Source of the DNA: Ornithodoros turicata
Lineage: Eukaryota; Arthropoda; Arachnida; Ixodida; Argasidae
DNA length: 64,000 bases
Assembly: GCF_037126465.1 (NCBI RefSeq)
Contig: NW_026999355.1
Coordinates: 682,001 to 746,000 of the forward strand
Direction of reading: 5' to 3'
Of the stretch, positions 1 through 12,800 are shown piece after piece. A model generated the notes under the pieces. It was given only the letters and a program-made list of their open reading frames with translations, was not told the origin of the DNA and did no database searches. The position numbers were made by a program, and so were the translations under genes. Numbering within the stretch: position 1 is the stretch's first letter; the number at the start of each line of letters is the position of its first letter.

Positions 1-818
1 ATCACACAAAAGTCAAAACAGAAAAATACTGCATCTCTTGAACATGATGGGAATTGATGTTCTGAGGCTGGAACATATAGGAAGGACAAATACATACAAA
101 GCCCCAAGTGTTCCCTTTACGTGTAACATGACATATAATACAAAATGAAAAAACAATTTTCACTACTGAATAACGGTGCCAAGAGAACACAACACAACGT
201 CAAATTTCCAACTGTCTACTCCACAAGAAAAACCCATCCCAATTGTGTCTATGTTGATTAAATAATTTTGATGCTGGGTATCTAGAGACATCAGGAAGAT
301 GACCACAACTTATTGTTGTTAGCTGGATTGAACCCGGATAGTAAGAAACAGTGACCTAATGAATACTATGAGCTTTTAGAGCTTACTGCTTTTAAAACTG
401 ACCACGTTTTGTGTTCTCTCTCTGATTTTTAAACGTCTGTATATGCAGGTAATCTGCCTATTGCAAAGGAAATGTTACCAATTGCTTGTTCCCAGAATAC
501 TGAGTTGCAACTTTCAAAAACTGGGTATAGCTAGTACCTAGTAATTAGAACCTGTCTGAATGAAGTTCATGTGTGTTCACTAAACAGGGGTTTGAGTGTG
601 CTAGTTTCCTGCCTACACTTTGAAAATTTTATGCCTGCAATTAACATTTATTTCTACAGCCAGTAAGGCAATGTTTGGTAAAAAACTGCCCTATGTTTTC
701 TGACAACCAGGAGCAGGGGGTGCCATATAAACAATGGGAATATAGCTAAATGAGACAATGGGACAAAAAATGGGGGATCGTACAAAAGGAGAAACGGTAG
801 GTGCTTCCATTCTCTTAC
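1..818. other. CLN3 intron 12, partial
   Basis: This is non-coding sequence after the last visible CLN3 exon. Apart from the dispersed SINE-tail copy at 43-110 I see no gene, RNA or repeat here. Confidence 0.5.
43..110 (-). repeat. Dispersed SINE-tail repeat, copy 1
   Basis: It begins CATGATGGGAATTGATGTTC and closely matches 1971-2041 (opposite strand) and 21471-21540 (same strand) over about 70 bp. The plus-orientation copy at 1971-2041 follows a tRNA-like block, which suggests the shared piece is the 3' body of a SINE family. Confidence 0.55.
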
Positions 819-874
819 CATCTGTATTGCTCCCTGTGAGTCAGTTTTGTATTTTTAAATACTATTAACTCCAA
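819..874 (-). CDS. CLN3: CLN3 exon 12 (56 nt), last exon in window
   Basis: The acceptor is TTTTCCAG and the donor GTAAGA. It encodes LELIVFKNTKLTHREQYRW, equivalent to FELLFFWNTSLSHAQQYRW of human CLN3. The next exon (expected to continue with YQ-YQ-GVF-SRSS) is not present in 1-818, so it lies beyond the left edge. Confidence 0.88.
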
Positions 875-3800
875 CTGGAAAACATGGAAGAAGCATCATC
901 AGTAAGCAGAAGATATCAAAGATAGTCAATAATGACATCTACTAGGAATATCTTTCCCACTCACCAAGCCTTGGTTGATGAAATACTCTGCGAAGTACAC
1001 AATGCCCAGAGGGACCATGAAACGCAGAAGAGGCTGGAAGGAATGTAACAGAACAGGATAGAGTGATAAACCATGAACCTTAGGGTTGAATGCCTCCTTA
1101 CTTTATTACGATACTTTAGAATCCACACTTCTTACAGTTCATCGTATTGTCTGATAATCCACATACATAATCCACTTCCCAAGATATGCAAACGTGTTCT
1201 CCTGCAGTACAGTGCACTTGGTAACATGGCTGGCAAGATGGTGCATGGTGATGGTGCTTTGAAATACTTGGAGATTGAGTGTGTTAATTGCCCACCGTAC
1301 TTACAGGATATTGCTCTCGCTGACTGTTTTGGGTTTTTACACCCAAATGAGTATTTTAAAGGAAGAAAATTTTATGTCGACCTGGCAGTGATTGCAGCAG
1401 TGGAGAAGTATTTCAATGACAAGATATCACTTTTTTTTTTCTAAAGGTTAAAGGAGCTCCAGAAATGTTGTGCTGAGTGTCTTGAACTTCTAGAACAATA
1501 TGTCAAACAGACAAGGGTTTCGTGACTCTAGTCAGTGCTCTCCTTGATTTTGCCAATAACGTTTCAGTTGCATTTTGCCCATCTTGTGACAGTACAAGAG
1601 GGAACCTGAGAGACAGACACATTCGTGATAAAAGAAGAGGCTTAGTGCCCAAAAAGGAAGCAAATAGAAGAAGTCTTTTGTCTACAAGAGCCATGTTAAT
1701 GTAAAGAAACATGCGTACAATCTCCTAAAAGATTTTCCAGGCCCATTGTGCTCTCAGGCACAGAAAAGTGTGCTGCAAGTGCCTCTGTGATACCATCTAT
1801 AATAGATCTCCTGTGTGAGATATACATGACATGCCTGGGTAATGATGAAAGAAGAAAGTCACTGAAAGGGTTAGCCAGCTATAGGACTCAAACCCACATC
1901 ATCCGGATTTTTGAGTCCTACCAGCTGGCTAACCTTTTCAGTGACTTCCTTCTTTCATCATTAATTTCTTAGGCACTTGAGGCTTTGTATGTATTTGTCC
2001 CTTCTATGTGTTCCAGCCTCAGAACATCAATTACCATCATGCCGGGGTAGTCTGTAATCAACCAACATAAAGTATGCCAGCCAATGGACCACATGCAGCT
2101 ATATTAGCTTAGGCACAACCTGTGAACATTTCACAGCACTGGAAAAATAACATACCCTGACCAGCTTGACCTTGTCGAGAAACAGGATCGCATTCTCAGT
2201 GTTTCCCCTGCAAGCACTGCAGGGCAGCAGAGGGACGTCATCTGTGTCGTTTGGAGGTGCAGCAGAAGATGCCTCTCTAGGCTTCTTCGGGTGGACCAGT
2301 ACACACCAAAAACTGCAACAGGAAAAAATGCTGGAGATGCCTCAAATCCTGTAAGGAACTACTGTATAAGTAGGAAGTCCAGCGACCCAGTGAAGATACG
2401 TCGAAGCAAACGCCTCGGGTCTGGAGCCGCCAATATCTCAAACAGAGAACGTTCTTTTACTGTGCGGTAAAAGGAACAGTCTCTCTGTTAGAAATGCTAT
2501 TAGCAGCTCCAGACCTGGGGCTTTCACTTGAAATTACTGGAAAAGTAGGTAGTAATTTTCACAAATTTTGCAGTTGTCATTTTTCTGTAAATTCAAAGTC
2601 CCGTTATATATTGATAATGATGATATAAATTACTGAAAAACTGCAATTTGCAAAGAGTAATACTTCAAGAAAACTGAACGGACTCGCTGAGCAGTGGTTA
2701 TTGTGGCACATTTCTAGCGCACCTTGGCAACAAGGCACCTGCTTTTTCACATACTGCCAACTACATCCTTATTGAGCATGCATTGTTCTCACCAAACATG
2801 TACAGCATGTGTTGAATGAGGGCAACTTCTGAAATCAACAAAGAAAAAAAAAAGGAAAAGAAGACAGAGAGACTCTCAGTGGTCTACTCAAACGATTTGT
2901 CATCACAGGAGATCATCTGTGCAGAACAATCAGAGGTCTCTCCATATTCTGGCATATTCGGGGAAGGAGATGCAGAAGGAAAGCACAAATTTGTACACTC
3001 ATAAATTTTGAATGACACAACTCGTTCCTTTTCTGTCTGTGTCTATATAATGGCATCTTTCATTTCGTGCCGGGAAACTTTTGCACTTTAGTGTCCCTTT
3101 AAAGGTGCAGTCTGCCAGGAGCGACAGTGTACAATATTTCCACTGAATGGTGTCTTATTATCACTACACATTTCAATGTACATGTTTCTCGTGAAACCCA
3201 GCACAGCAAAAACAATAAATAAAATTTAAAAAATATATTTATAGATATGGAAAGATCTTTCAATGTTCCTCAGAATGAAAGATGCACTAGTCTTAACAGC
3301 AATATGAAAGGAAATGCTTCCACACATTGCATCACTCGTGATTTATAGATAACGAAATGATATATATATAACGAAATAAACTGTAATGTGCGCTTTTCCT
3401 CTCAAGAAGGCCGACAACGCGGAGAGGTCTCAGATTGGTCCCTTCAAACAATCTCCCTCGATGATTGGACAGATCGTTTGCAGAGACCAGTGAGAGCGCA
3501 CTCCGCATAATCAGCCTTCTTACGGAGGAGAGGGAGAAGGAAATCACAAGCTACAGGTTCTTTCGCTCGTGGATCACGAACAGCGCAATGGATGACTCCC
3601 GTCCTTTCGTCGTGGTGTGTGATATTGGTTCTGGTATTTTTTACACCTTAGCTGCAAAGATAACACTTGCACAGGGTGAGCATGTCAGACAGACGTCACT
3701 TACCCCTGGGTCATTCCAGGCCAAATCACCCAAAGGTCATGCTCGACCCCCCTCAGTTTTGCTTCCAAAAATTATCATGGACTCCTTATTACAGATAAAG

Positions 3801-6800
3801 ATATTTTCCCAAGTTTTACTTGGCAATGTTGAACCGTTGTCGATTTACGCGGGCTCAAAGTTTGTCAGAATCGCGAAAACCATGCTACGAAAAAAGTTAT
3901 CTACTGAGCAGGGTTTTGCGTCAAGGTGGACTTTAGTGACATAGAATGAAAGAGCGTGGCATTAGCATTCTGCCAATGTCAAGTTCTTCCCTCGTGTTTG
4001 ATTTTCGGTCAGCGAAACAGGGCTGCTTTTTGGCGCTATTTCTTACAACTTTGCGCCTTGCTAAGGGCACTTTTCGCACAAGCTGGAAGGGATAAATAAA
4101 TTCAGCGTGTTCTGTACCTTCCATACTTCAAAATCACATGCTTTAAAGGCCGACCACACAATACTTTTTGCCCCATTTAATCCCAAATGCTGTACTTTTA
4201 GTAAAGTTGGACGTTTTCAATGCCATTTTTGAAAATGAAGCGGTCTTCCGAGAACAATCCAAATAGATGGAGATGACAGATCAAACTCTATACTAAAGCA
4301 TATAAAAAAATTGAGAAGGTACTTTTTGATTAGGGCGAGAAAATATTTTTTATGTCCCACATGGTTACGCGAAGGCCGCATGAGACGGCTCCCTGTGAGG
4401 CGCGTGAACAGATCGCATGCCAAGGTTTCACAAGCCGCGTCCTGCGGCTGGATATGAGCAGGTCCTCTTTTTTGCCAGCCTTTTTGTTAATAAACTGTGT
4501 ATTTTTTATCGTTATCAGTGCATTGGTAAGTATTGTTAGTAAGTGTTTCTCAGAGTCTTTCATTCGTGGTGTTTTAAAGTGGTAGTCATGAGAAACGACA
4601 GCGATGCTTTCACACTCACAAGGAACATTATGAGCAAACCATACCATCCCTTCGAATGTTGCGTTTCTTATGATTATTAGCAACGCAGATCACGTTGGGA
4701 GCGGATGGCTTTTGCTGCGTTGTAGCGTCCAAAAACGCGCTTGTACATCCACGTAACCTTTAACACATGGCCTTGAAATCGGCTTAGAAGAGCTCATCCG
4801 CGGTTCATGCCCGGCTCTGCTGATTAGTTTATGATCATCTTTCTCATATGTGATGCGTGCCGGGTAACCAAAAAGGTTGTTATTGCTCCAAGTTTCTTGC
4901 TGAAGTTGTTGTGTTGAACAATGGCCGAAGTAGGAATGTCAGCAAATGCGCGCGTGCAAAATGAAGGACTGCGGTATGAAAGTGCATGGCACGCACGGAA
5001 ACTCCAGTCAGAGCAGCATTCAAGACCTATCTTTTTGCCGTACAGAGGAAATTGTAGTGGTCACTTCTAATGAGATACCCTACCAATGGTCGTCTTTTCT
5101 TTTTAACGTTTGAAAAGAAAATATGAAATAATAATGAAACCGTTGTGCATTCATTTACGTGGGTATCTTTTTGCTCTTACTTCAAGCTGTTAAAATCGTG
5201 AAAATAAAATATGTAGACTGTCTGACTTGCAAATTGTGACGAAGACGAAGGAACGTCTCGTCGGTAAAAATAAAAGGAAGACGAGAGCGAGGCTCTCTCT
5301 TCTTCAGCCTGATCTCGGCCTGGTCGCTTGTTGTTTCCTGTAACGTCCAGCCACGTTACAACTTGGCGCCCGAACTACGAGCCTTTGATGCACGGAAGAT
5401 GATCGCAGGCACCTCTGCTTCTCCGACCGCTTTCGCCCGTACGCCGTCATAACCAGCGCAGTTCCAACATGGCGGAACATTCCATAGTAGAACGTTCCAT
5501 GGCGGACTTCACTGAGATGGATGACGACAGCAAGATTTCAGCGTTCCGTTCTGCGATAGCTGAGACGGATGCCTTGAAGAAGCAAGTCTATGACTTGCAA
5601 GCACAGCTCTCTGCTGTTCAGGAATCGCTGGGACATTCGCATACCACGGACCCGCGCATCAAGGACGATACCCCATACCTTCAGGCTACACATGACTTGG
5701 TATGCAGTCTCCTTGCACCTGTCATTGCTCGTCTGAATCACCTAGAGATCAGGTCAGGTCAGTCGTCGAGCCTATCATCGTATGCTTCAGATACTTTAGA
5801 TGTCGAAACCGACACGAAACTCAAAAAGAAGAATAGGAGGAAGCCGAAGCCATTGCAACAGGCCACGTCACGTGAACATCTTGCAAGTGTTCCATCAGCA
5901 TCGATGAACGTGTCATCGGTGGCCGCCAATGCAGTGCCTTAACTTGGCAGCGACGTCCTTGGCTGGATCCACCAGACCGACTTCTGGTTTCGGACTTACA
6001 ACGTTCACCCAGATGTCGCCATTCCTCTGATCGTGTCAAAACTGCCACAAAAAGACTTCAGCTGGGTTCGGTACCACGTGAATGCCTAAAAAATTTCATC
6101 ATGGGATGACATGAAAGCAGCCTTTCGTAAGCACTACGGACTTGGTGACAAGTTTCACGCAAAACAGCTGATGTTATCCGCTGTTCAGAAGGCTGAAGAA
6201 AGCTGCACTGACTTTGCGTTTCAGAAGCTTGACCTTGTGGCCGATTGTGAGTACCCGACATCTGAAAAGGACAAGTGCGAAGTACTCATCGAATCCCTAC
6301 TTGCAAGTGCCAGGAAACACTTCTTCGATAAGGAATTTACTTCGCTGGACAAATTGTTGGAGTCATCCCTAAGGTACGACAGATTGCGTGCGTCGCACGA
6401 GTCAAAGAAAGAAGACAACCCTAAGGACAAGAAGGAATCTGTCTTCCACGTATCATCTCCCGGTCCACACAGTCCTCCACAACGGATTCGAAACCATTCG
6501 ACTGCGTTCATGAGCCCAAGACAAAAGCAGAACGTGTCCACCACGCCCGTGCAGTGGCCAGAGCTCAACACACGTCAGACCCGACGAGCATCGCAGTCCC
6601 CCAGGACAAATCACAACTCACTGCCTCATCGAGAGGTCCAACGTGTCTGCCTCAACTGCAAGGACACAAGGCACTTCGCTTCCCGTTGTCCGCTTCCCCT
6701 GTCCCAAGAATTTTTGGAGTGGCAGGAAAGATTTCTGGCGTCGTCACAGTCCCAGACTTCGGGAAACAAATCACTGATGCCTCCGATACCTGCACAGAGA

Positions 6801-9800
6801 CATCAGAAGTAAACCGCGTAAAATGCATCCCTGCAGGTAATTCGAAGGCCATCGAGATCAAATTGAACGGATGTCCACAACTAGCGCTCCTGGACTCTGG
6901 TTCATCGAGGTCTCTCATGAATGACAGCGTCGCCGCACTGTTGGAACTTTATATTGCACCGTCGGCCGTAAGACTCCACGGAGCCAACGGTCAACCTCTT
7001 GTTATACACGGCCAAACCAGCATGGAAGTGTCAGTCGATGGACAAACGTTCCAACATTCGTTCATCGTTGTCCCTCACCTAGAAGTAGACAAGGTTCTCC
7101 TGGGAAATGATTTCCTTGAGACATCACAAGCTGTCGTTGACTGGGGCAGGAACAGCTTCGAAGTAACAGCCACGACACCCACTGAACGGGTCCAGCTTTC
7201 GAAGCAAGTGGTTGTGCCCCCCCGCTCTCGCAAGGCAGTCAAGGTGAAAACCTTGCAACACAAACGTGACGTCCTGGTCACAGCCACTAAAATTTTTACC
7301 GAACGATATGGACTGGACGTGGAGCCCATGACGGTTGAACCACAAGCCTCCCTTTCGGTATTACTGATCAATCGATCGTTAGAACCTGTCTTGGTACCAG
7401 CTTACGTGACCGTTGCGCTCGCTGAAGAAGTGTTGGATATTGAGGATGTGCTCATGACAGACTCTGAAGTTGACCAAGTGTTACAGAGCTCAACGGACGA
7501 AGACTCGTCAACCAGTACGCCTCATTCCTATCCTTCACCGAACAAGACCGTCGTCATAGACGGTATATCTTTCAACGTTGGAGCTGATCTAAACAGCACG
7601 CAGCAAGCAACTGTGCGAGATTTCCTTTGCAAGCATCTTTCGTCTTTTGCAAGAACTTCTACTGACGTTGGATATTGTCGAGTTCAGACTCATGCAATTC
7701 CAACGCAGGACACAACACCCGTAGCGCAACGACCAAGACGACTGTCCGCGGCTCAGAGGGATCTCGTCAAAGCCATGATTAAGGATCTCATTGATGCTGG
7801 TTTAGTTCGACCGTCACGCAGCGCCTGGGCATCTCCATTAGTCCTTGTCAAGAAGAAAGATGGCACTACACGCATGTGTGTAGACTACCGCAAACTGAAT
7901 GCCGTCACACAAGACTGCGTGTATCCCTTTCCCCTCATCGAAGATGCTTTACAAGCCCTTACTGGCAGCAAGTACTTCTCCGTCATGGACCTCGCATCTG
8001 GATTTCACCAAATTCCGATGAAGACAGAAGACGTTGAGAAGACTGCCTTCGTAACGCCTTGGGGACTCTACGAATATTTGAGGATGCCCTTCGGGTTGAA
8101 AGGAGCACCATTCACCTGTCAACGAGCCGTCGACATAGTTATCGATGACGCGAAGTTTAACTACGCTCTTGTGTACATGGACGACTGCGTGGTCTACAGC
8201 GGAACCTTCGAGGAACACCTGGAGCATCTCGGTACAATTTTCCAACGATTTCAAGATGCGGACTTGAAGTTCAAGCCCACAAAATGCTTCTTTTTCTGCA
8301 GCCAAATTTCCTACCTGGGACATGTCATCACTAGACATGGTGTTGCCCCAGACCCCGGAAAGGTCGCAGCGGTACAACGGTTTCCGACGCCGAAAAACAT
8401 CAAAGAATTGCAATCATTTCTCGGGCTTACTGCATACTTCCGGAAGTTCATTCCAGGCTACAGTGTCCTCGCTGCGCCTTTACGTGAACTTATGAAGAAG
8501 GACATGGCTTTCACCTGGACGGACGCTCACTCTTCAGCATTCCTGGAACTTAAAGATGCTCTCTGCAGCCAGCCGACTCTCAAACTGTTCTCGGATGACC
8601 CATCCTTCGATATACAGGTCCACACCGATGCTTCCTCGCTAGGACTAGGTGCTGTGCTTGTGCAAGAGGATGAGGACAAAAACCTTCGCCCAGTGGTATA
8701 CTTGAGTCGTGCCCTTAAAGGTGCAGAAGTCAATTACGCATCGACAGAGTTGGAAGCGCTGGCTGTAAAGTGGTCTGTCGAACAGTTATGCCCGTATCTC
8801 ATCGGCAGGAAATTCCACGTCGTCACGGATCACCATGCCTTGTGCTGGCTCCTGAAGTATAAACAAGGCAACCAACGGTTACTACGATGGTCACTTTCAC
8901 TCCAGGAATTCGACTTCGACGTCATATAAGACTGGGCGCTTACACTATGCACCGGACTGTTTGTCCAGGACTCCACCGGAAAATGCAGGATCGAACGTAC
9001 TGCAAGTTGCAGACGGCGTTACATCATTTGAAGCCCTCTCCCAAGAGCAACAGACAGACCCCTTTTGCAGAGGCATTCTCGATCTACTACATGCACGTTG
9101 TGGTACCCGGAAGCAGCAACGAAGAGCCGTTAAGAAGTTCGTGGTACTCGATAGCGTCCTCTACAAAGCTCACAAAGGCCCCGCTCATCAGCGCTTTCTT
9201 ATCTGCTTGCCACGAACCAGAATTGACTACGTCCTTCGGGAATTCCACGGGGGGAAGTATGGTGCGCACATGGGAATCCGAAGGACTTATGAAGCTATCC
9301 GCACCAAGTACCATTGGCCTAAAATATTCGCCGATGTAAAGAAATTCGTCCAACACTGCGACCTGTGCCAAAAATACAAGATGTCACCGTTCTCTTCGGG
9401 TCTTCTACAGCCAATACCCGTCCATGCACCATTTCACACAGTGGGCCTGGATATCATAGGCCCGTTTCCATCTTCACGGCGTTACAAGTACGTGTTGTCG
9501 CCATAGACTACCTCACCAAGTTTGTAGAAGTGAAACCTGTGAGGAATATCGAAGCGAAAACAATCCAGCATTTTATCGAGAAGAGGCTTGTATTGAAGCA
9601 CGGCTGTCCGGCAGTGCTTATCACCGACCGTGGGACTCAAATGATGGCAAAGTCGACAGAGCTGTTCCTTTGACACCGCGGGATTAAGCACAGCCCGACG
9701 ACTGCGTATCATCCTGCAGCTAACGGACTGTGCGAGAGAGCCAACAAGACGATCAAACAAATGATGACCCTGATGACAGCGGAGGGAGAAAAATGGGTCG

Positions 9801-12800
9801 ACGTTCTTCCTTACGTGGTATTTTGTTACAATACTGGCTACCAGGATACCGTCAAACAGTCGCCCTTCTTCCTCGTCTACGGACGTGATCCAGTGCTCCC
9901 GATAGATGTCGTTTTTAACCGTCAGGAACTCGCCGAACTGAAGGATGCAGCAAATTATACAAGCCTGGTACACGAGCGACTAGCCTGCGCCCGGAAACTG
10001 GCGGCGGATAACATCAAACTAGCCCAGGAGAAACAAAAGCATTACTTCGACCACGGTCGCAAGGATATCGTCCTCGAAAAAGGCCAGCTGGTTCTCCTGA
10101 AGTCTCCACCTACAGGCATCAAAGGACCGAAGAAGTTCACAGGACCATTTCGTATCGTTGCACGTCTTTCTCCGGTGAACTACGAAATCGAGCCAGAAAA
10201 CGGTACCTGGAGCGACGTCGTACATGTGGAAAAGCTCAAGCCCTATTTGAAGCCAATTTCCTTGTACAGTTGAACATTGTGTGTCATCTGTAAATACTCA
10301 TTCTGCATGTTGTCACTATGTATATATTCATATTCTTCCAAAACCCGGGGATGTGACGAAGACGAAGGAACGTCTCGTCGGTAAAAATAAAAGGAAGACG
10401 AGAGCGAGACTCTCTCTTCTTCAGCCTGATCTCGGCCTGGTTGCTTGTTGTTTCCTGTAACAAATAAACTGTTTTTATCATTCCAGCCTGCTTGGGTGAT
10501 CATCATCAGCCAGCTGTTCAGTGTGGATAGATTAGCAAGCACCACATGAACGTCTCAGGCTAGTACGCGGTAGTAGCATAGGTGTGACTTAGTTGAATAT
10601 AATGTCTGTTCTGGTCCTCCATAACGGACAGGAAAACTTCACCACACGGAAAAACTTTATTCGCCGAACCAAGCCTCGCGACCCACCCGTGCGGCGTTCA
10701 GCGTAACTATGTGTAGAGTGGGTGGGATATAAAAAATATTTTATCGCCCTTATCAAAAAGTACCTTCTCAATTTTTTTATATGCTTTAGTATAGATATTG
10801 ATCTGTCATCTCCATCTATTTGGATTGTTCTCGGCCGACCGCTTCATTTTCAAAAATGGCGTTGAAAATGACCAACTTTACCAGAAGTACGGCATTTGGG
10901 ATTAAATGGGACAAAAAGTATTGTGGGGGGGGCCTTCAAAACATGTGATTTTGAAGTATGGAAGGTAGAGAACACGCTGAATTTATTTGTCCCATCCAGC
11001 TTGTGCGAAAAGTGCCCTTAGCAAGCTACAAAGTTGTAAGAAATAGCGCCAAGAAGAAGCCCTGTTTCGCTGGCCGAAAATGAAACACGAATGAAGAACT
11101 TGACATTGGCAGGATGTTAGGGCCACGCTCTTTCATTCTATGTCACTAAAGTTCACCTAGACTCAAAACCCTGCTCAGTAGGTAACTTTTTTCGTAGCAT
11201 GGTTTTCGCTATTCTGACAAACTTTGAACGTGCCTAAATCGACAACGGTTCAACATTGTCCAGTAAAACTCGGGAAAACACCTTTATTTGGAATAAGAAG
11301 TCCATGATAATTTTTGGAAGTAAAACTGAGGGGGGTCGAGCACAACCTTTGGGTGATTTGGTCTGGGATGACCCCCCAATTTATTAATTAGTCAATCAAT
11401 CAAAGTTTAGTTATTATTGAACTAGCTATTTTAGTTAAAAAATTAATTAATGGAAGGCCACCATAGTTAGTTCTACACCCAAATCTTGCTGACCTCTGCA
11501 ACGCAGAAAGCACTCCTAAACTTTTTATACGGTACAAGTAGAAACACTTGTGAGAGCTATTCTTCAATGAAAATAAAGTTTCATGAAGTGGCACCTCTAA
11601 GAACTCCATGGTGCAGGGTAAATGTATCATGAAATTAAGGTCCTGCAAAATATTCCTCAAACAATCCTCCCTCCAAATACGAGTTATTGAGATCACAAAA
11701 TTAATCACTTATACAGCAATCAAGGTGCTTCTTGCAAGTTTATCTGTGCTTAGGCTTCCAAACAGACACAGAAATGTCTTAAATTAACAAATGCTGCTGC
11801 CAATGTAATGCTGTTCTTTGGTTGAATGTAAATATGGCATCTTGTGAGTGACTTACCTAAACGCCAATACGGCAGGCACAAAGAGCATGACCTGTAATGT
11901 TGTCGCAGGTGTGAGTAAAGATGCCATGGAGGCATATGACAGGGCACCCAGGACACCTGCACCACCTTAAAAGGGCAACAGGTAGGGAAACTTAGTTTAT
12001 TAGGCACCACTACCAAATAGTCGAAAATTGCAAAATTTTATTTTCTAGTACTCCTATGTAGACTGTAGAGTAAGTTCCATAGCTCGTGGGATAGATAATT
12101 GCGTACTCCTATGACTTGTTGGTAAAATTAAATGTACAAGCAACATTTTCTCTAATTTTTCATCTTGTTTTTAAGGAGTGAACATTCAAAGAAGAGCACC
12201 ACCATGCACCACATCTACACAAGGTGAATGAGAACAAATGGATGATGTACAGGACCAAGGTCATGTGTCGTATACTAGGTGTGGGACACCACTAGTAGCG
12301 TCGTTTGATACTGTGAGTACGTTGATAGAAAATGGTTCGTGTTGAACATGGTTCTGTGACAAGCAAGAGAGGAGGAGGAAAGATGTGAGAAACTGTCACA
12401 AACCTGTTCCAGATGACCATGTGGATATCACATCTCTATCCGCCATGAAAAAACAAACAAACAGAAAGAAGCTTTCTTTATGTCAAGTGGAAACAGCTGT
12501 GTTTTGACACGACACAAAACAGCAGTGCATGTTAATGTTTTTTTAAATTTCTTGCGGCGTGCCAGACCTGCTGCACCATTCTGTTAGTAATAACGCAAGG
12601 ACATTGCAAGGGATAAGACGAGAACTAAAACAGTTTTCCAGATAATTCTGTTACTGGTGATGCAGGTCATGTATCTTTCTTTGCGTAGCCATGCCATTGA
12701 ACATGCAGATGCTAATGACACTAACTGAAGGTCTCAGGGACAGGAAATGTTGTGCCATACGAGAACAGTTTCACAAAAAGTGCATGTCCTTACAGGAAGC

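Larger units (their letters stand above)
5235..10461 (+). mobile_element. Ty3/gypsy LTR retrotransposon (degenerate)
   Basis: Direct terminal repeats at 5235-5344 and 10352-10461 are flanked by a 4-bp target duplication AAAT (5231-5234, 10462-10465). Internally the order is primer site, gag with a CCHC zinc knuckle, then protease, reverse transcriptase, RNase H and integrase, the Ty3/gypsy order. Gag and pol are in different frames, with pol in the -1 frame. The two repeats differ at only two of 110 positions, which points to fairly recent insertion, yet gag and integrase carry several stops and frameshifts, so this copy cannot make its proteins. It is inserted inside the long-TIR element of CLN3 intron 9, antisense to CLN3. 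Confidence 0.93.
3708..11376. mobile_element. Long-TIR DNA element split by a gypsy insertion
   Basis: The left arm (about 3708-4420) and right arm (about 10660-11376) are long inverted repeats. They start near GGGTCATTCCAGGCCAAATC on the left and the complement of GGGTCATCCCAGACCAAATC on the right, and stay well aligned for about 650 bp. They share, for example, an AAAGCATATAAAAAAATTGA block (4297 region and complement near 10770). Without the gypsy element the unit is about 2.4 kb, and no transposase frame was found, so it appears non-autonomous. I could not define a target duplication, so its superfamily is open. It sits in CLN3 intron 9. Confidence 0.75.

Noticed and set aside
6708..6716. 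Slippery heptamer for the gag-pol -1 shift (A-TTT-TTG)
   Set aside because: The zero-frame codons TTT TTG are right, but the first base is A rather than T, so it is not a canonical X-XXY-YYZ site, and no pseudoknot was evident by eye.
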